A stretch of DNA of 64,000 bases, from positions 124,001 to 188,000 of the forward strand of contig JAZLGR010000003.1 of NCBI GenBank assembly GCA_045616445.1, written 5' to 3'. Position 1 is the stretch's first letter. Each line of letters opens with the position of its first letter. Origin of the DNA: Fimousia sp045616445. Its GTDB lineage: Bacteria > Bacillota > Clostridia > Lachnospirales > Lachnospiraceae. Under the pieces are notes generated by a model. It ran no database searches. It was not told the DNA's origin and saw only the letters and a list, made by a program, of their open reading frames with translations. The position numbers were made by a program, and so were the translations under genes. This document shows positions 41,580 through 51,090 of the stretch, piece by piece.

Positions 41580-42554
41580 ATGGTGAAATGGAATAAAATC
41601 ACAATTGATACAACAACTGATGCAGTGGATGCCATTGCATACCAGTTAGGCGAGCTGGGCGTGTTAGGCGGAATTGAAGTCATTGACCACATTCCTCTGA
41701 CAAAAGCAGAGATGGAAGAGATGTATGTGGACCTTCTTCCAGACGATATTGCGCCAAATGATGGCACTGCAAAGGTCATCTGTTATGTCCACGAAGATAC
41801 AGATATCGAAGATCTGATCGCTAAGATCGGTCTGACCCTTCAGGAGGTGGGCCAGTTCTTAAATATCGGCGAGGGAACCATTTCTTTAGGGGAAACAAAG
41901 GATGAAGACTGGGTGAACAACTGGAAGAAGTACTTCAAGCCATTCCGTCTTGACGACAATATCATCATCAAGCCAACCTGGGAAGTGTTAGACGACCAGA
42001 AGGAAGACGACATTGTCATTGAGATCGATCCTGGTACAGCCTTTGGTACCGGCTCCCACGAAACAACCAGACTCTGTATCCATCAGTTGAAAAAGCACAT
42101 CAAGGCAGACACAACCCTGCTTGATCTTGGCTGCGGAAGCGGTATCTTATCCATCATCGGTGTGAAGCTTGGCGTGAAATCTGCTGTGGGCACTGACATC
42201 GATCCGAATGCGATCCGTGCAACGAAGGAAAACTGCGAGATCAACGGCCTTGCCGAAGATCAGATGACTGCATATCAGGCAAATGTTCTTGCCGATGACG
42301 CAGAGCCAGTGAAAGAGATGATCGGCTATGGCAAGTATGACATTGTCGTTGCGAATATCTTAGCAGATGTAATCATCCCACTTTGTTCCATCGTAACACC
42401 ATTCTTAAAGGAAGATGGATTATTCATCACATCCGGTATCATCAATACCATGGAAGATGCGGTGAAGGAAGCAATGCGTGCAAACAATATGGAAATCTTA
42501 GAAACCAACTATATGAAGGACTGGGTATCCATCACAGCAAAACCAATCAGATAG
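41580..42554 (+). CDS. prmA: Ribosomal protein L11 methyltransferase
   Basis: A 324-aa SAM-dependent methyltransferase that trimethylates ribosomal protein L11. The N-terminal recognition domain is followed by DPGTAFGTGSHETTRL and the SAM site LLDLGCGSGILSI; the catalytic-region motif is VVANILADV. Directly upstream of rsmE, the usual Firmicute pairing. Confidence 0.95.
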   Translation: MVKWNKITIDTTTDAVDAIAYQLGELGVLGGIEVIDHIPLTKAEMEEMYVDLLPDDIAPNDGTAKVICYVHEDTDIEDLIAKIGLTLQEVGQFLNIGEGTISLGETKDEDWVNNWKKYFKPFRLDDNIIIKPTWEVLDDQKEDDIVIEIDPGTAFGTGSHETTRLCIHQLKKHIKADTTLLDLGCGSGILSIIGVKLGVKSAVGTDIDPNAIRATKENCEINGLAEDQMTAYQANVLADDAEPVKEMIGYGKYDIVVANILADVIIPLCSIVTPFLKEDGLFITSGIINTMEDAVKEAMRANNMEILETNYMKDWVSITAKPIR

Positions 42555-42563
42555 GGAATTCGT

Positions 42564-43304
42564 ATGTATCGATTTTTTATTCAGCCATCACAGGCCGGAG
42601 GAGAGAGCATCTTCATCACCGGAAGTGATGTAAACCATATGAAAAATGTACTTCGCATGAAAAAAGGCGAGCACGTTCTCTTAAGCGACGGCGTGGACAG
42701 GGAATATGAGTGTGAACTGGTGGATCTTAAAGATGACTGCATCGAGGCAAAGATTCTGGATGTATTTGGCTCCTCCTGTGAATTGCCAACGAAGATTACG
42801 CTCTTTCAGGGACTGCCAAAGGGCGATAAGATGGAACTGATCGTGCAGAAAGCCGTAGAGCTTGGGGCATACGAGATTGTTCCGGTAAAAACGAAGAGAA
42901 CCATTGTAAGACTAGATGAAAAAAAGGCAAAGAAGAAGGTAGATCGCTGGAATGGCATTGCGTTAAGTGCTGCCAAGCAGGCCAAACGAGGCATCATTCC
43001 GGAGGTAAAACCGGTGATGACCTTAAAGGAAAGCTTTGCCTACGCAAAAACATTTGACGCGAATATTATCCCATATGAGGATGCCAGGGGAATCTCTCAT
43101 TCCAGAGAGGTGCTTGCAGGATTAAAGGGCAAGGGACATATCGGTATTTTCATCGGACCGGAAGGCGGATTCGATGAGGGAGAAGTGGAAGCTGCCATGG
43201 AGCTTGGCATTGCGCCGGTTACCCTTGGAAAGCGCATTCTGCGCACAGAGACCGCTGGAATGACAGTATTATCCATCCTGATGTTTGCGTTGGAAGAAGA
43301 TTAA
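42564..43304 (+). CDS. rsmE: 16S rRNA (uracil(1498)-N3)-methyltransferase
   Basis: A 246-aa SPOUT-fold enzyme. An N-terminal PUA-like domain (HMKNVLRMKKGEHVLLSDG) and a trefoil-knot domain with QGLPKGDKMELIVQKAVELG, IGIFIGPEGGF and LGKRILRTETA. Starts 9 bp after prmA. Confidence 0.95.
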   Translation: MYRFFIQPSQAGGESIFITGSDVNHMKNVLRMKKGEHVLLSDGVDREYECELVDLKDDCIEAKILDVFGSSCELPTKITLFQGLPKGDKMELIVQKAVELGAYEIVPVKTKRTIVRLDEKKAKKKVDRWNGIALSAAKQAKRGIIPEVKPVMTLKESFAYAKTFDANIIPYEDARGISHSREVLAGLKGKGHIGIFIGPEGGFDEGEVEAAMELGIAPVTLGKRILRTETAGMTVLSILMFALEED

Positions 43305-43362
43305 TTTGAGATAGATTAGTAATAGAGCATTAGAACTAAACATTAGAAAGAAGGCACATAAC

Positions 43363-44505
43363 TTGGAATGTTATTTTGATAATGGGGCAACCACCAAGGT
43401 ATTTCCTGAAGTGAAGGATATCATGGTGGAAGTGATGGAAGTGGAATATGGCAATCCATCTTCCATGCACATGAAAGGATTCTACGCAGAAAAATATGTG
43501 AAGGAAGCGACCAATATCATCGCAAAATCCTTAAAAGCAGATCCGAAGGAGATCGTATTCACCTCCGGTGGCACAGAATCCAACAATATGGCGCTCATCG
43601 GCAGTGCCATGGCCAACAAACGTAGAGGAAAGCATATCATTTCCTCAAGAATTGAACATGCATCTGTGTACAATCCACTGTTTTATCTGGAAGATCAGGG
43701 CTTTGAAGTGACTTATCTGCCAGTGGATGAACATGGTGTGGTATCCTTAGATGCCCTTCGCGAAGCCCTTCGTGAAGATACCATCTTAGTATCCATCATG
43801 TATGTGAACAACGAAATTGGTGCACTCCAGCCAATCGATGAGATCGGCAAAATCGTCAAGGCATATAACCCACAGATTTTATTCCATGTGGATGCCATTC
43901 AGGGGTATGGAAAGTACCATATTGTACCAAGAAGAAGCAATATTGATCTGTTATCCGTCAGTGGACATAAGATCCACGGACCAAAGGGTATCGGATTTTT
44001 ATATATCAAAAACAAGACAAAGATCAATCCACTGATCTTAGGCGGCGGCCAGCAGAAGAATATGCGATCCGGTACAGAGAATGTTCCAGGGATTGCAGGG
44101 CTTGGCAAGGCTGCAGAGCTGATTTATCAGGATCATGAGAAAAAGATGGCTTACATTAAGGGACTGAAGGATTCCTTTGTGGAACAAGTCTGCACGATCG
44201 AGGATACCGTGAACAATTCCGGCGAGGCACCACATATTGCAAGCATCAGCTTTAAGGGGGTGCGAAGTGAAGTACTGCTTCACGCCTTAGAAGAGCGCGG
44301 CATCTACGTATCCAGCGGTTCTGCCTGCTCCTCCAACCATCCGGCCATCAGTGGAACCTTAAAGGCCATCGGTCTTGGCAAGGAATATTTAGATTCCACC
44401 CTCCGTTTTTCCTTCTGTGTATACAACACACAGGAAGAGGTGGATTATACCATCGGAGTATTGAAGGAACTGCTCCCAATGCTTCGCAGATTTACAAGAA
44501 GATAA
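43363..44505 (+). CDS. Cysteine desulfurase (NifS/IscS family)
   Basis: A 380-aa class V PLP enzyme that takes sulfur from cysteine. The PLP lysine is Lys203 in SVSGHKIHGPKG and the persulfide Cys is Cys322 in SSGSACSSNHP. The N-terminus (ECYFDNGATTKVFPEV) is complete. TTG start at 43363 after AGAAAGAAGG. Position 28 bp before thiI suggests that it supplies the persulfide for 4-thiouridine and thiamine formation (NifZ-like role). Confidence 0.93.
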   Translation: MECYFDNGATTKVFPEVKDIMVEVMEVEYGNPSSMHMKGFYAEKYVKEATNIIAKSLKADPKEIVFTSGGTESNNMALIGSAMANKRRGKHIISSRIEHASVYNPLFYLEDQGFEVTYLPVDEHGVVSLDALREALREDTILVSIMYVNNEIGALQPIDEIGKIVKAYNPQILFHVDAIQGYGKYHIVPRRSNIDLLSVSGHKIHGPKGIGFLYIKNKTKINPLILGGGQQKNMRSGTENVPGIAGLGKAAELIYQDHEKKMAYIKGLKDSFVEQVCTIEDTVNNSGEAPHIASISFKGVRSEVLLHALEERGIYVSSGSACSSNHPAISGTLKAIGLGKEYLDSTLRFSFCVYNTQEEVDYTIGVLKELLPMLRRFTRR

Positions 44506-44533
44506 GAACATTTACAATATAGAAAGAGAGAAT

Positions 44534-45718
44534 ATGATGGAATACAAAGCATTTTTGATTAAATACGCAGAAATCGGAATCAAGGGAAATAACCGTTATA
44601 TGTTTGAGAATGCCCTTGTAAAGCAGATGAAATTTGCGTTCAAAGGCGTAGGCAAGTTTACAGTACGTAAACAGTCCGGACGAGTATTTGCAGAGGCGCA
44701 GGGACCATTTGACTTTGATGAAGCAGTGGCAGCATTAAAGACAGTATTTGGTATCACAGGCATCTGCCCGGTACTCATCGATGAAGATAAAGACATCGAA
44801 CATTTAGGAAAGATTTGTGGAGAATATATGAAGGAAGAGCATCCGGACGCAAAGACATTCAAGGTATTTGCAAAGCGTGCCGACAAGAGAATTCCTCTTA
44901 ATTCCATGGAACTTGCAGCTGAGATGGGTGGCTATGTATTAGATGCCCTCCCAGGAATCAAAGTTGATGTACACAATCCGGAAGTAAAATTAACTGTGGA
45001 AGTACGTGATAAGGTATATATCTATTCCAAGGTAATTCCAGGTCCTGGCGGTATGCCAATCGGTACCAACGGCAAAGCCATGCTTTGCTTATCTGGCGGA
45101 ATTGACAGTCCGGTTGCTGGCTGGATGATTGCAAAACGTGGGGTACGTATTGACGCAACATACTTCCATGCACCACCTTACACAAGCGAACGTGCAAAAC
45201 AGAAAGTTGTAGACCTTGCGAAGAAAGTGGCAAGATATGCAGGTCCGATCAATTTACATATTGTGAATTTCACAGACATTCAGCTTGCCATCTATGAAAA
45301 ATGTCCACATGACGAATTAACCATCATCATGAGACGTTACATGATGAAGATTGCAGAGCATTTTGCAAAACAGCAGGATTGTCTGGCACTGATCACTGGA
45401 GAAAGCATTGGCCAGGTAGCTTCCCAGACCATTCACAATCTTGCAATCACCAATGAAGTATGTGAATTACCAGTATTCAGACCATGTATTGGTATGGACA
45501 AACAGGAAATTGTAGATATTGCAGAAGAAATTGATACATATGAAACATCTATCCTTCCTTTTGAAGACTGCTGTACCATCTTTGTGGCAAAACATCCAGT
45601 TACAAAAGGAGATCTTTCCCGTATCAAGAAATCTGAACGTGCATTAGACGATGTGATCGATGAATTAATGGAACAGGCAATCGCATCCACAGAAATTATG
45701 TACGTAAAACCAGAGTAA
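44534..45718 (+). CDS. thiI: tRNA 4-thiouridine synthetase ThiI
   Basis: A 394-aa enzyme for s4U8 in tRNA and for thiamine thiazole sulfur. An NFLD/THUMP RNA-binding half (about 60-165) is followed by a PP-loop ATP-pyrophosphatase half with LSGGIDSPVAGWM and ITGESIGQVASQT. There is no C-terminal rhodanese domain, as in Bacillus ThiI, so sulfur must come from the adjacent desulfurase. Confidence 0.96.
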   Translation: MMEYKAFLIKYAEIGIKGNNRYMFENALVKQMKFAFKGVGKFTVRKQSGRVFAEAQGPFDFDEAVAALKTVFGITGICPVLIDEDKDIEHLGKICGEYMKEEHPDAKTFKVFAKRADKRIPLNSMELAAEMGGYVLDALPGIKVDVHNPEVKLTVEVRDKVYIYSKVIPGPGGMPIGTNGKAMLCLSGGIDSPVAGWMIAKRGVRIDATYFHAPPYTSERAKQKVVDLAKKVARYAGPINLHIVNFTDIQLAIYEKCPHDELTIIMRRYMMKIAEHFAKQQDCLALITGESIGQVASQTIHNLAITNEVCELPVFRPCIGMDKQEIVDIAEEIDTYETSILPFEDCCTIFVAKHPVTKGDLSRIKKSERALDDVIDELMEQAIASTEIMYVKPE

Positions 45719-45752
45719 TTACCAGAGAAATTAGAAATTAAAAATTAGAAAT

Positions 45753-45781
45753 AAAAAAACCAGGAAGCTTATGCTTCCTGG
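45753..45781 (-). terminator. Terminator of the HPr-like gene
   Basis: CCAGGAAGC (45760-45768) pairs with GCTTCCTGG (45773-45781); the A-run 45753-45759 is a U-tract on the minus strand. The stem overlaps the last codons of the gene. Confidence 0.85.
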
Positions 45782-46029
45782 AAAGTATCATCATCTTCGA
45801 CGATGAATGGAGCGAGTGATTCAATAATCTGATCAAGGGATGCACCGGCATCTCGGATATTCAGATACAGAGGCTTGGAAATATCCAGACTTAAAATGCC
45901 CATGGTAGATTTGGCATTGACGATATATCTTCCCTGGACAAGATCAAATTCGTTGGTGTAAAGCCCGATGATCTTCGTAAATTCCTGGATCCCTCTATAT
46001 GAATCGATGGCGATTCGTACCGTTTTCAT
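45769..46029 (-). CDS. HPr-like protein without the phosphorylatable histidine
   Basis: An 86-aa protein with the HPr fold pattern. The regulatory-serine region is kept (AKSTMGILSLDI, Ser41 equivalent to Ser46 of HPr), but the His15 loop (GLHARPA in true HPr) reads YRGIQEF, so it cannot accept phosphate from enzyme I. It may be a Crh-like regulator targeted by HPr kinase; that is inference. Encoded alone on the minus strand, divergent from mtaB, with its own promoter and terminator. Confidence 0.8.
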   Translation of the reverse strand: MKTVRIAIDSYRGIQEFTKIIGLYTNEFDLVQGRYIVNAKSTMGILSLDISKPLYLNIRDAGASLDQIIESLAPFIVEDDDTFQEA

Positions 46030-46078
46030 TCTTTCACCCCTCTTCGTCGACGTTGTTGGTATATCCTCTTGCTCTTAA

Positions 46079-46107
46079 ATCATAAACTTTAAAAAGATAA
46101 AAGTCAA
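46079..46107 (-). promoter_or_regulatory. Promoter of the HPr-like gene
   Basis: On the minus strand TTGACT (46102-46107), 17-nt spacer and TATGAT (46079-46084). Confidence 0.65.
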
Positions 46108-46132
46108 CCCGAACACATAACAGGAGTTAGGA

Positions 46133-47467
46133 ATGGAACAGAAGAATACATTTTCAGGCCTACGCGTCTCTTTTCTTACCCTTGGCTGCAAGGTCAATCA
46201 GTATGAAACAGACGCAATGAAAGAGAATATGGAGAAAGCAGGCGCCAATGTGGTGGAATTTCGCGATCCTGCAGATATCATTGTCATCAATACCTGCTCT
46301 GTAACCAATGTTGCGGATAAAAAATCCAGACAGATGCTTCACCGTGCCAAGAGAAAGAATCCCGATGCAATCATTGTGGCTGCCGGCTGCTACGTGCAGT
46401 CTGCCGCAGCGGAGCTTGAAGCAGACGAACTGGTGGATATCATCATTGGGAATAACAAAAAAAAGGATATTGTATCCATTGTCGATGCCTATCTGAAGGA
46501 ACACAAAAAGCTGGTGGATATCATTGATATCAATCATACCGATGAATTTGAAGAGATGGGCGTCTCCCATATCGAAGGCCACACAAGAGCCTACATCAAA
46601 GTGCAGGATGGCTGTAATCAGTTCTGTACCTACTGCATCATTCCATATGCCCGCGGAAGAATCAGAAGCAGGGATATGGGTGAAGTGTTAAAAGAGATTG
46701 ATCAGTTGGTTCATCAGGGTGTGAAGGAATTTGTCCTGACAGGTATTCATCTAAGCTCCTATGGGGCAGGCATAGAAGGCATTGACCTTCTCACACTGAT
46801 CCAGAATATCGCAGCAATTGAAGGTGTGAAGAGAATTCGTTTGGGTTCCCTTGAGCCGGGCATCATCACAGAGGAATTTGTGTCAGCAATTGCAGGAATT
46901 CCTGAACTCTGCCCACATTTCCATCTCTCCCTTCAGAGTGCCTGCAACAACACCTTAAAGCGCATGAACCGCAAGTATACCATCGAGGAATACCTGGACA
47001 AATGCACCCTTCTCCGGAAGTATTATTCTCACCCGGCCATTACCACAGACGTCATTGTGGGATTCCCTGGTGAAACCGATGAAGATTTTGCAGTAACGAA
47101 GGAAAACCTGGAAACATTGAACCTCTACGAGATCCATGTATTCAAATATTCCCGCAGGAAAGGAACCGTGGCAGACAAAATGCCAGATCAGGTGCCAGAA
47201 CAGACCAAGGGTGTCAGAAGCAGCATTCTTCTTGAGATGACGAAAGCACAGAAGAAAGCATTTGAACAGGCTATGGTAGGAACTGTAGAAGAGGTGCTTC
47301 TTGAGGAAGCAGTGGAAGCTGACGGAGGCATTTGCTATACCGGACATACGAAAAACTATGTGAAGGTTGGCGTCTTTGGCGAGAATCTTGGGGACAATAT
47401 GATGGTCCAGGCAAAGCTTTGCGGTTTTTCAGAAGGAGATTTCATGGTGGGTAAAACTACCGATTAA
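46133..47467 (+). CDS. mtaB: tRNA t6A37 methylthiotransferase MtaB
   Basis: A 444-aa radical-SAM methylthiotransferase converting t6A37 to ms2t6A37. N-terminal UPF0004 domain with LTLGCKVNQYETD, NTCSVTN and AAGCYVQ cysteines; the radical-SAM cluster CNQFCTYCIIP; and a C-terminal TRAM domain. The LGCKVN motif separates MtaB from MiaB. Confidence 0.95.
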   Translation: MEQKNTFSGLRVSFLTLGCKVNQYETDAMKENMEKAGANVVEFRDPADIIVINTCSVTNVADKKSRQMLHRAKRKNPDAIIVAAGCYVQSAAAELEADELVDIIIGNNKKKDIVSIVDAYLKEHKKLVDIIDINHTDEFEEMGVSHIEGHTRAYIKVQDGCNQFCTYCIIPYARGRIRSRDMGEVLKEIDQLVHQGVKEFVLTGIHLSSYGAGIEGIDLLTLIQNIAAIEGVKRIRLGSLEPGIITEEFVSAIAGIPELCPHFHLSLQSACNNTLKRMNRKYTIEEYLDKCTLLRKYYSHPAITTDVIVGFPGETDEDFAVTKENLETLNLYEIHVFKYSRRKGTVADKMPDQVPEQTKGVRSSILLEMTKAQKKAFEQAMVGTVEEVLLEEAVEADGGICYTGHTKNYVKVGVFGENLGDNMMVQAKLCGFSEGDFMVGKTTD

Positions 47468-47535
47468 AGGGAAATCTTTACTTTTCATTGTAACTATATT
47501 AAAATAGAAGTATTAAGGAAAAGGACGTGAACGAT

Positions 47536-47790
47536 ATGAATAATAACAATACACAGTTATTTTCTCTTGTAAAAGAGGAATATGATGTACATACCATTCT
47601 TGCAAAAGTCTATGAAGCATTAGGAGAAAAGGGCTATAATCCAGTGAATCAGATGGTGGGCTATATTATGTCTGGAGATCCAACTTATATTACCAGCCAT
47701 AAGAATGCGAGAGCATTGATCCGCAGAGTGGAACGTGATGAAATCATTGAAGCATTATTTAACCACTATATTGACACAAAATTAAAGTAG
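47536..47790 (+). CDS. ireB: IreB-family regulatory phosphoprotein (UPF0297)
   Basis: An 84-aa protein matching UPF0297/IreB (LVKEEYDVHTILAKVYEALGEKGYNP..., ITSHKNARALIRRVERDEI). In Enterococcus IreB is phosphorylated by the PASTA kinase IreK and affects cephalosporin resistance. ATG 47536 is preferred over GTG 47527, which is too close to GGAAAAGGA. First of the ireB-ruvX-DUF1292-fur-RNase J run. Confidence 0.92.
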   Translation: MNNNNTQLFSLVKEEYDVHTILAKVYEALGEKGYNPVNQMVGYIMSGDPTYITSHKNARALIRRVERDEIIEALFNHYIDTKLK

Positions 47791-47797
47791 GTCTGCC

Positions 47798-48223
47798 ATG
47801 AGATTATTAGGTTTGGATTATGGTACTAAGACGGTTGGCGTTGCAGTAAGCGATCTGCTTGGCATTACTGCCCAGCCGGTGGAAACCATTACGAGAAAAT
47901 CACCCAATAAACTGCGTCAGACGCTGGCACGTATTGAAGCTCTCTCTAAGGAATATGAGGTGGAGCGCATCATTCTTGGATATCCTAAGAACATGAACAA
48001 TACAGAAGGCGACCGTGCCCAGGAAACCGTTGCATTCAAGGAACAGATTGAACGAAGAACAGGACTGCCTGTAATTCTTTGGGATGAACGTCTGACAACA
48101 ATGGAATCAGAACGAATCCTGATGGCGGGAGGAGTGCGCCGTGAAAACCGCAAGTCGGTCATCGATCAGATGGCGGCTACCCTGATTTTACAGAGCTATA
48201 TGGATTCGAAAGGACAGGTATAG
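47798..48223 (+). CDS. ruvX: RuvX/YqgF, Holliday junction resolvase-like protein
   Basis: A 141-aa RNase H-fold protein. MRLLGLDYGTKTVGVAVSD at the N-terminus, GYPKNMN, WDERLTT and the late Asp in SVIDQMAATLIL. YqgF proteins act in 16S rRNA 5' processing and possibly junction resolution. 7 bp after ireB. Confidence 0.93.
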   Translation: MRLLGLDYGTKTVGVAVSDLLGITAQPVETITRKSPNKLRQTLARIEALSKEYEVERIILGYPKNMNNTEGDRAQETVAFKEQIERRTGLPVILWDERLTTMESERILMAGGVRRENRKSVIDQMAATLILQSYMDSKGQV

Positions 48224-48225
48224 AG

Positions 48226-48486
48226 ATGGCGAAAAAACCAGAACCAATTGTTTTTTATGATGAAGAAGGATTCGAAATCGAACTCGAAGTATTAGAACAG
48301 ACGACTATTGCTGGTCAGAATTATCTTCTTGTTATGGATGAAGAAGTGGAAGAAGTACTTCTGCTGAAGGAAATTCCGGAAGAAGGAGACTTTGTTTCCT
48401 ATGATATCGTGGAAGATGATCAGGAATTAGACAGCATTATGAAAGTATTCAATGAATTAGTCGAAGAAATTGATTTAGAGTGGTAA
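48226..48486 (+). CDS. DUF1292 protein
   Basis: An 86-aa very acidic protein of the DUF1292 family (EIELEVLEQTTIAGQNYLLVMDE, LLLKEI). Function unknown. It starts 2 bp after ruvX and keeps the usual place between ruvX and fur. Confidence 0.88.
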   Translation: MAKKPEPIVFYDEEGFEIELEVLEQTTIAGQNYLLVMDEEVEEVLLLKEIPEEGDFVSYDIVEDDQELDSIMKVFNELVEEIDLEW

Positions 48487-48492
48487 GATCGA

Positions 48493-48942
48493 GTGGATGT
48501 TAATTATTTAGGACAATTACTTAAGAAAAAAGGGCTGAAGATGACGAAACAGAGAGGGGTAATCTTAGAAGTATTATCCGAACAGCCGGGCAGTCATTAT
48601 ACAGCAGAAGAGATATATGAATTAGTACGTGTTCGTTACCCTGAGATTGGAATCGCGACCGTTTATCGTACATTGGCACTATTGGCTCAGTTAGAGCTTA
48701 TTGATACACTTGACTTGGAAGATGGACAACTTCGCTATGAATTTATGGCGGAAGATGAGGAGGGACACCACCATCATCATCTGATTTGTAATCATTGTGG
48801 AAAAGTGTTTGAATTTCAGGAAGATCTCCTTGAAACGTTAGAGGAAAGAATTAAGAATCGTACCGGTTTTGTGATTACAAACCATCGTGTTAAGATGTAC
48901 GGATACTGCCGCGAATGCCAGAAGCAGATGGAAGGCGAATAA
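48493..48942 (+). CDS. Fur-family transcriptional regulator
   Basis: A 149-aa metalloregulator. Winged helix with KKGLKMTKQRGVILEVL and GIATVYRTLALL, then the metal-binding stretch GHHHHHLICNHCGKVFEF and the second Cys pair YCREC. It could be Fur, PerR or Zur; the His cluster and four structural cysteines do not separate these. GTG start, 6 bp after DUF1292, with a weak ribosome binding site, so it relies on coupling. Confidence 0.92.
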   Translation: MDVNYLGQLLKKKGLKMTKQRGVILEVLSEQPGSHYTAEEIYELVRVRYPEIGIATVYRTLALLAQLELIDTLDLEDGQLRYEFMAEDEEGHHHHHLICNHCGKVFEFQEDLLETLEERIKNRTGFVITNHRVKMYGYCRECQKQMEGE

Positions 48943-48977
48943 GTACGCTGTTTACAAATGAATATGGAGGAACGGAA

Positions 48978-50648
48978 TTGAAATTATTTAAAGATGACAG
49001 TAAGTCAGTAAAGATCATTCCATTGGGCGGATTGGAACAGATTGGTATGAATATTACTGCTTTCGAATATGAAGATTCGATTATTGTCGTTGACTGTGGT
49101 CTGGCATTTCCAACAGAGGAGATGTTAGGAATTGACCTTGTCATTCCTGATGTATCTTATCTGCGCGACAATGCAGACAAAGTCAAAGGACTTGTCATTA
49201 CTCATGGACACGAGGATCATATTGGGGCGATCCCGTATACATTAAAAGAGTTGAATATCCCTATTTATGCAACCAAGCTGACAATGGGGTTAATCGATAA
49301 TAAATTAAAAGAGCATGGATTATCCCGCTCTGTGAAGAAGAAAGTAGTAAAATACGGACAATCCATCAATTTGGGATGTTTTCGCATAGAATTTATTAAG
49401 ACAAATCACAGTATTGCAGATGCAGCAGCACTTGCAATCTATTCTCCTGCCGGATTGATCATCCATACAGGAGACTTTAAGATCGATCACACACCGCTGT
49501 TTGGAGAAGCGATCGACCTTGCCCGTTTTGCAGAACTTGGCAAAAAGGGTGTTCTGGCATTGATGGCAGACAGTACCAATGCCATGAGAGAAGGATATAC
49601 TCCTTCTGAACAGAAGGTAGCAAAAACCCTTGAGGTAGCCTTCAATCAATACAAAGACAAGCGACTGATCATCGCAACATTTGCATCGAATGTTGACCGA
49701 GTACAGTTGATCATCAATACCGCACACAGATACGGACGAAAAGTAGTAGTAGAAGGCCGCAGTATGGTCAATGTCATCAAGACAGCCATCGAAATCGGCA
49801 GTATCGAAGTGCCGGACAATACCATTATTGAGATTGAACAGATGGGTAATTATACCGACGACCAGCTGGTATTAATCACTACTGGAAGTCAGGGCGAAAC
49901 CATGGCTGCCCTTTCCCGTATGGCAAATTCCAGCCATAAGAAGGTAACCATCAGACCGAATGACGTGATTATCTTCAGTTCATCCCCAATTCCTGGTAAT
50001 GAGAAGGCAGTTTCCAAGATCATGGATGCCCTCACCAGAAAGGGAGCAGAGATTGTGTTCCACGATACCCACGTATCCGGACATGCCTGCCGTGAAGAAT
50101 TACGCTTAATCCATGCCCTGACAAGACCGAAGTATGCGATCCCTGTGCATGGAGAATACAGACATCTCATCGCCAATGCAGAGATTGCAGAATCCATGGG
50201 TATTGACAAAGAGAATATCTTTGTATTAGAATCCGGTGATGTGCTGGAATTAAACCAGAATGAGGGTGCAGTTGCTGGTCATGTACCGACACAGGGCATC
50301 TTAGTAGACGGACTTGGCGTTGGTGACGTAGGGAATATCGTTCTTCGTGACCGTCAGCAGTTATCCAAGCACGGCCTGATCATCATCGTTCTGACCCTTG
50401 AAAAGTATACCAACCAGCTTCTTGCTGGCCCGGATATTGTATCCCGTGGCTTTGTATACGTACGAGAATCAGAATCACTGATGGATGAAGCCAAATTAAT
50501 TGTCTCCGATGCATTAGACTCCTGCTTAGACCGCAATATCTCTGACTGGAGCAAGATCAAGGTAACCGTAAAGGACGCATTAAGCGACTATTTATGGAAA
50601 AAGACAAGAAGAAATCCTATGATTCTTCCAATTATCATGGAAGTGTAG
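48978..50648 (+). CDS. Ribonuclease J
   Basis: A 556-aa metallo-beta-lactamase/beta-CASP RNase with 5'-exo and endonuclease activity in mRNA decay and rRNA maturation. Metal motif ITHGHEDHIGAIPY; TGDFKIDHTP; beta-CASP segments follow. TTG 48978 is the start: GGAGG lies 7 nt upstream and the length fits the family; the in-frame extension overlapping fur lacks support. No second RNase J gene is in the window. Confidence 0.95.
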   Translation: MKLFKDDSKSVKIIPLGGLEQIGMNITAFEYEDSIIVVDCGLAFPTEEMLGIDLVIPDVSYLRDNADKVKGLVITHGHEDHIGAIPYTLKELNIPIYATKLTMGLIDNKLKEHGLSRSVKKKVVKYGQSINLGCFRIEFIKTNHSIADAAALAIYSPAGLIIHTGDFKIDHTPLFGEAIDLARFAELGKKGVLALMADSTNAMREGYTPSEQKVAKTLEVAFNQYKDKRLIIATFASNVDRVQLIINTAHRYGRKVVVEGRSMVNVIKTAIEIGSIEVPDNTIIEIEQMGNYTDDQLVLITTGSQGETMAALSRMANSSHKKVTIRPNDVIIFSSSPIPGNEKAVSKIMDALTRKGAEIVFHDTHVSGHACREELRLIHALTRPKYAIPVHGEYRHLIANAEIAESMGIDKENIFVLESGDVLELNQNEGAVAGHVPTQGILVDGLGVGDVGNIVLRDRQQLSKHGLIIIVLTLEKYTNQLLAGPDIVSRGFVYVRESESLMDEAKLIVSDALDSCLDRNISDWSKIKVTVKDALSDYLWKKTRRNPMILPIIMEV

Positions 50649-50721
50649 TGATATAATATTGTTTATATCATGTACAGGATTTGTTAGAATATGATAGAAA
50701 TTATGAAACAGGAGGTTGTTT

Positions 50722-51060
50722 ATGCAGAATATTGCCAATGCAGCCAGAAATTTTATTGACGCGATCAAGCGTTCCGACCTTTATCTCAATTATCAGAACA
50801 GCCTTGAGGTTCTGAAGGCTGACGAACCGCTTTATCACTCTTATACAGAATTTAGAAGTGAATACTATAAGCTGATTCAGTCCGGGGAAGATAATTTTGA
50901 AAAGGTGGAAGAGCTTTCCCAGCGTTACCGTAGAGTACTCAACAATCCGAAGGTTTATGGATTTATGGGTGCAGAAGATAAGTTTTGTCTGAATCTGAAG
51001 GAGGTCTACAGTGCCATTGCTGAAAAGTTAGACCTTGATATGGATTTCATCGACTTGTAA
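50722..51060 (+). CDS. YlbF/YmcA-family protein
   Basis: A 112-aa helical protein of the Com_YlbF family (NAARNFIDAIKRSDLYLNYQ, SEYYKLIQSGEDN, FMGAEDKFCLNLKEVY). In Bacillus, YlbF-YmcA-YaaT forms a complex that directs RNase Y cleavage. Placed right after RNase J, so an RNA-decay link is plausible. ATG 50722 has GGAGG 6 nt upstream. Confidence 0.85.
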   Translation: MQNIANAARNFIDAIKRSDLYLNYQNSLEVLKADEPLYHSYTEFRSEYYKLIQSGEDNFEKVEELSQRYRRVLNNPKVYGFMGAEDKFCLNLKEVYSAIAEKLDLDMDFIDL

Positions 51061-51090
51061 CAGACTTATAACTATGAAAAGGTGATCAGG

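Noticed and set aside
48915..48977. N-terminal extension of RNase J
   Set aside because: It overlaps fur and has no ribosome binding site; TTG 48978 has GGAGG and gives the usual length.
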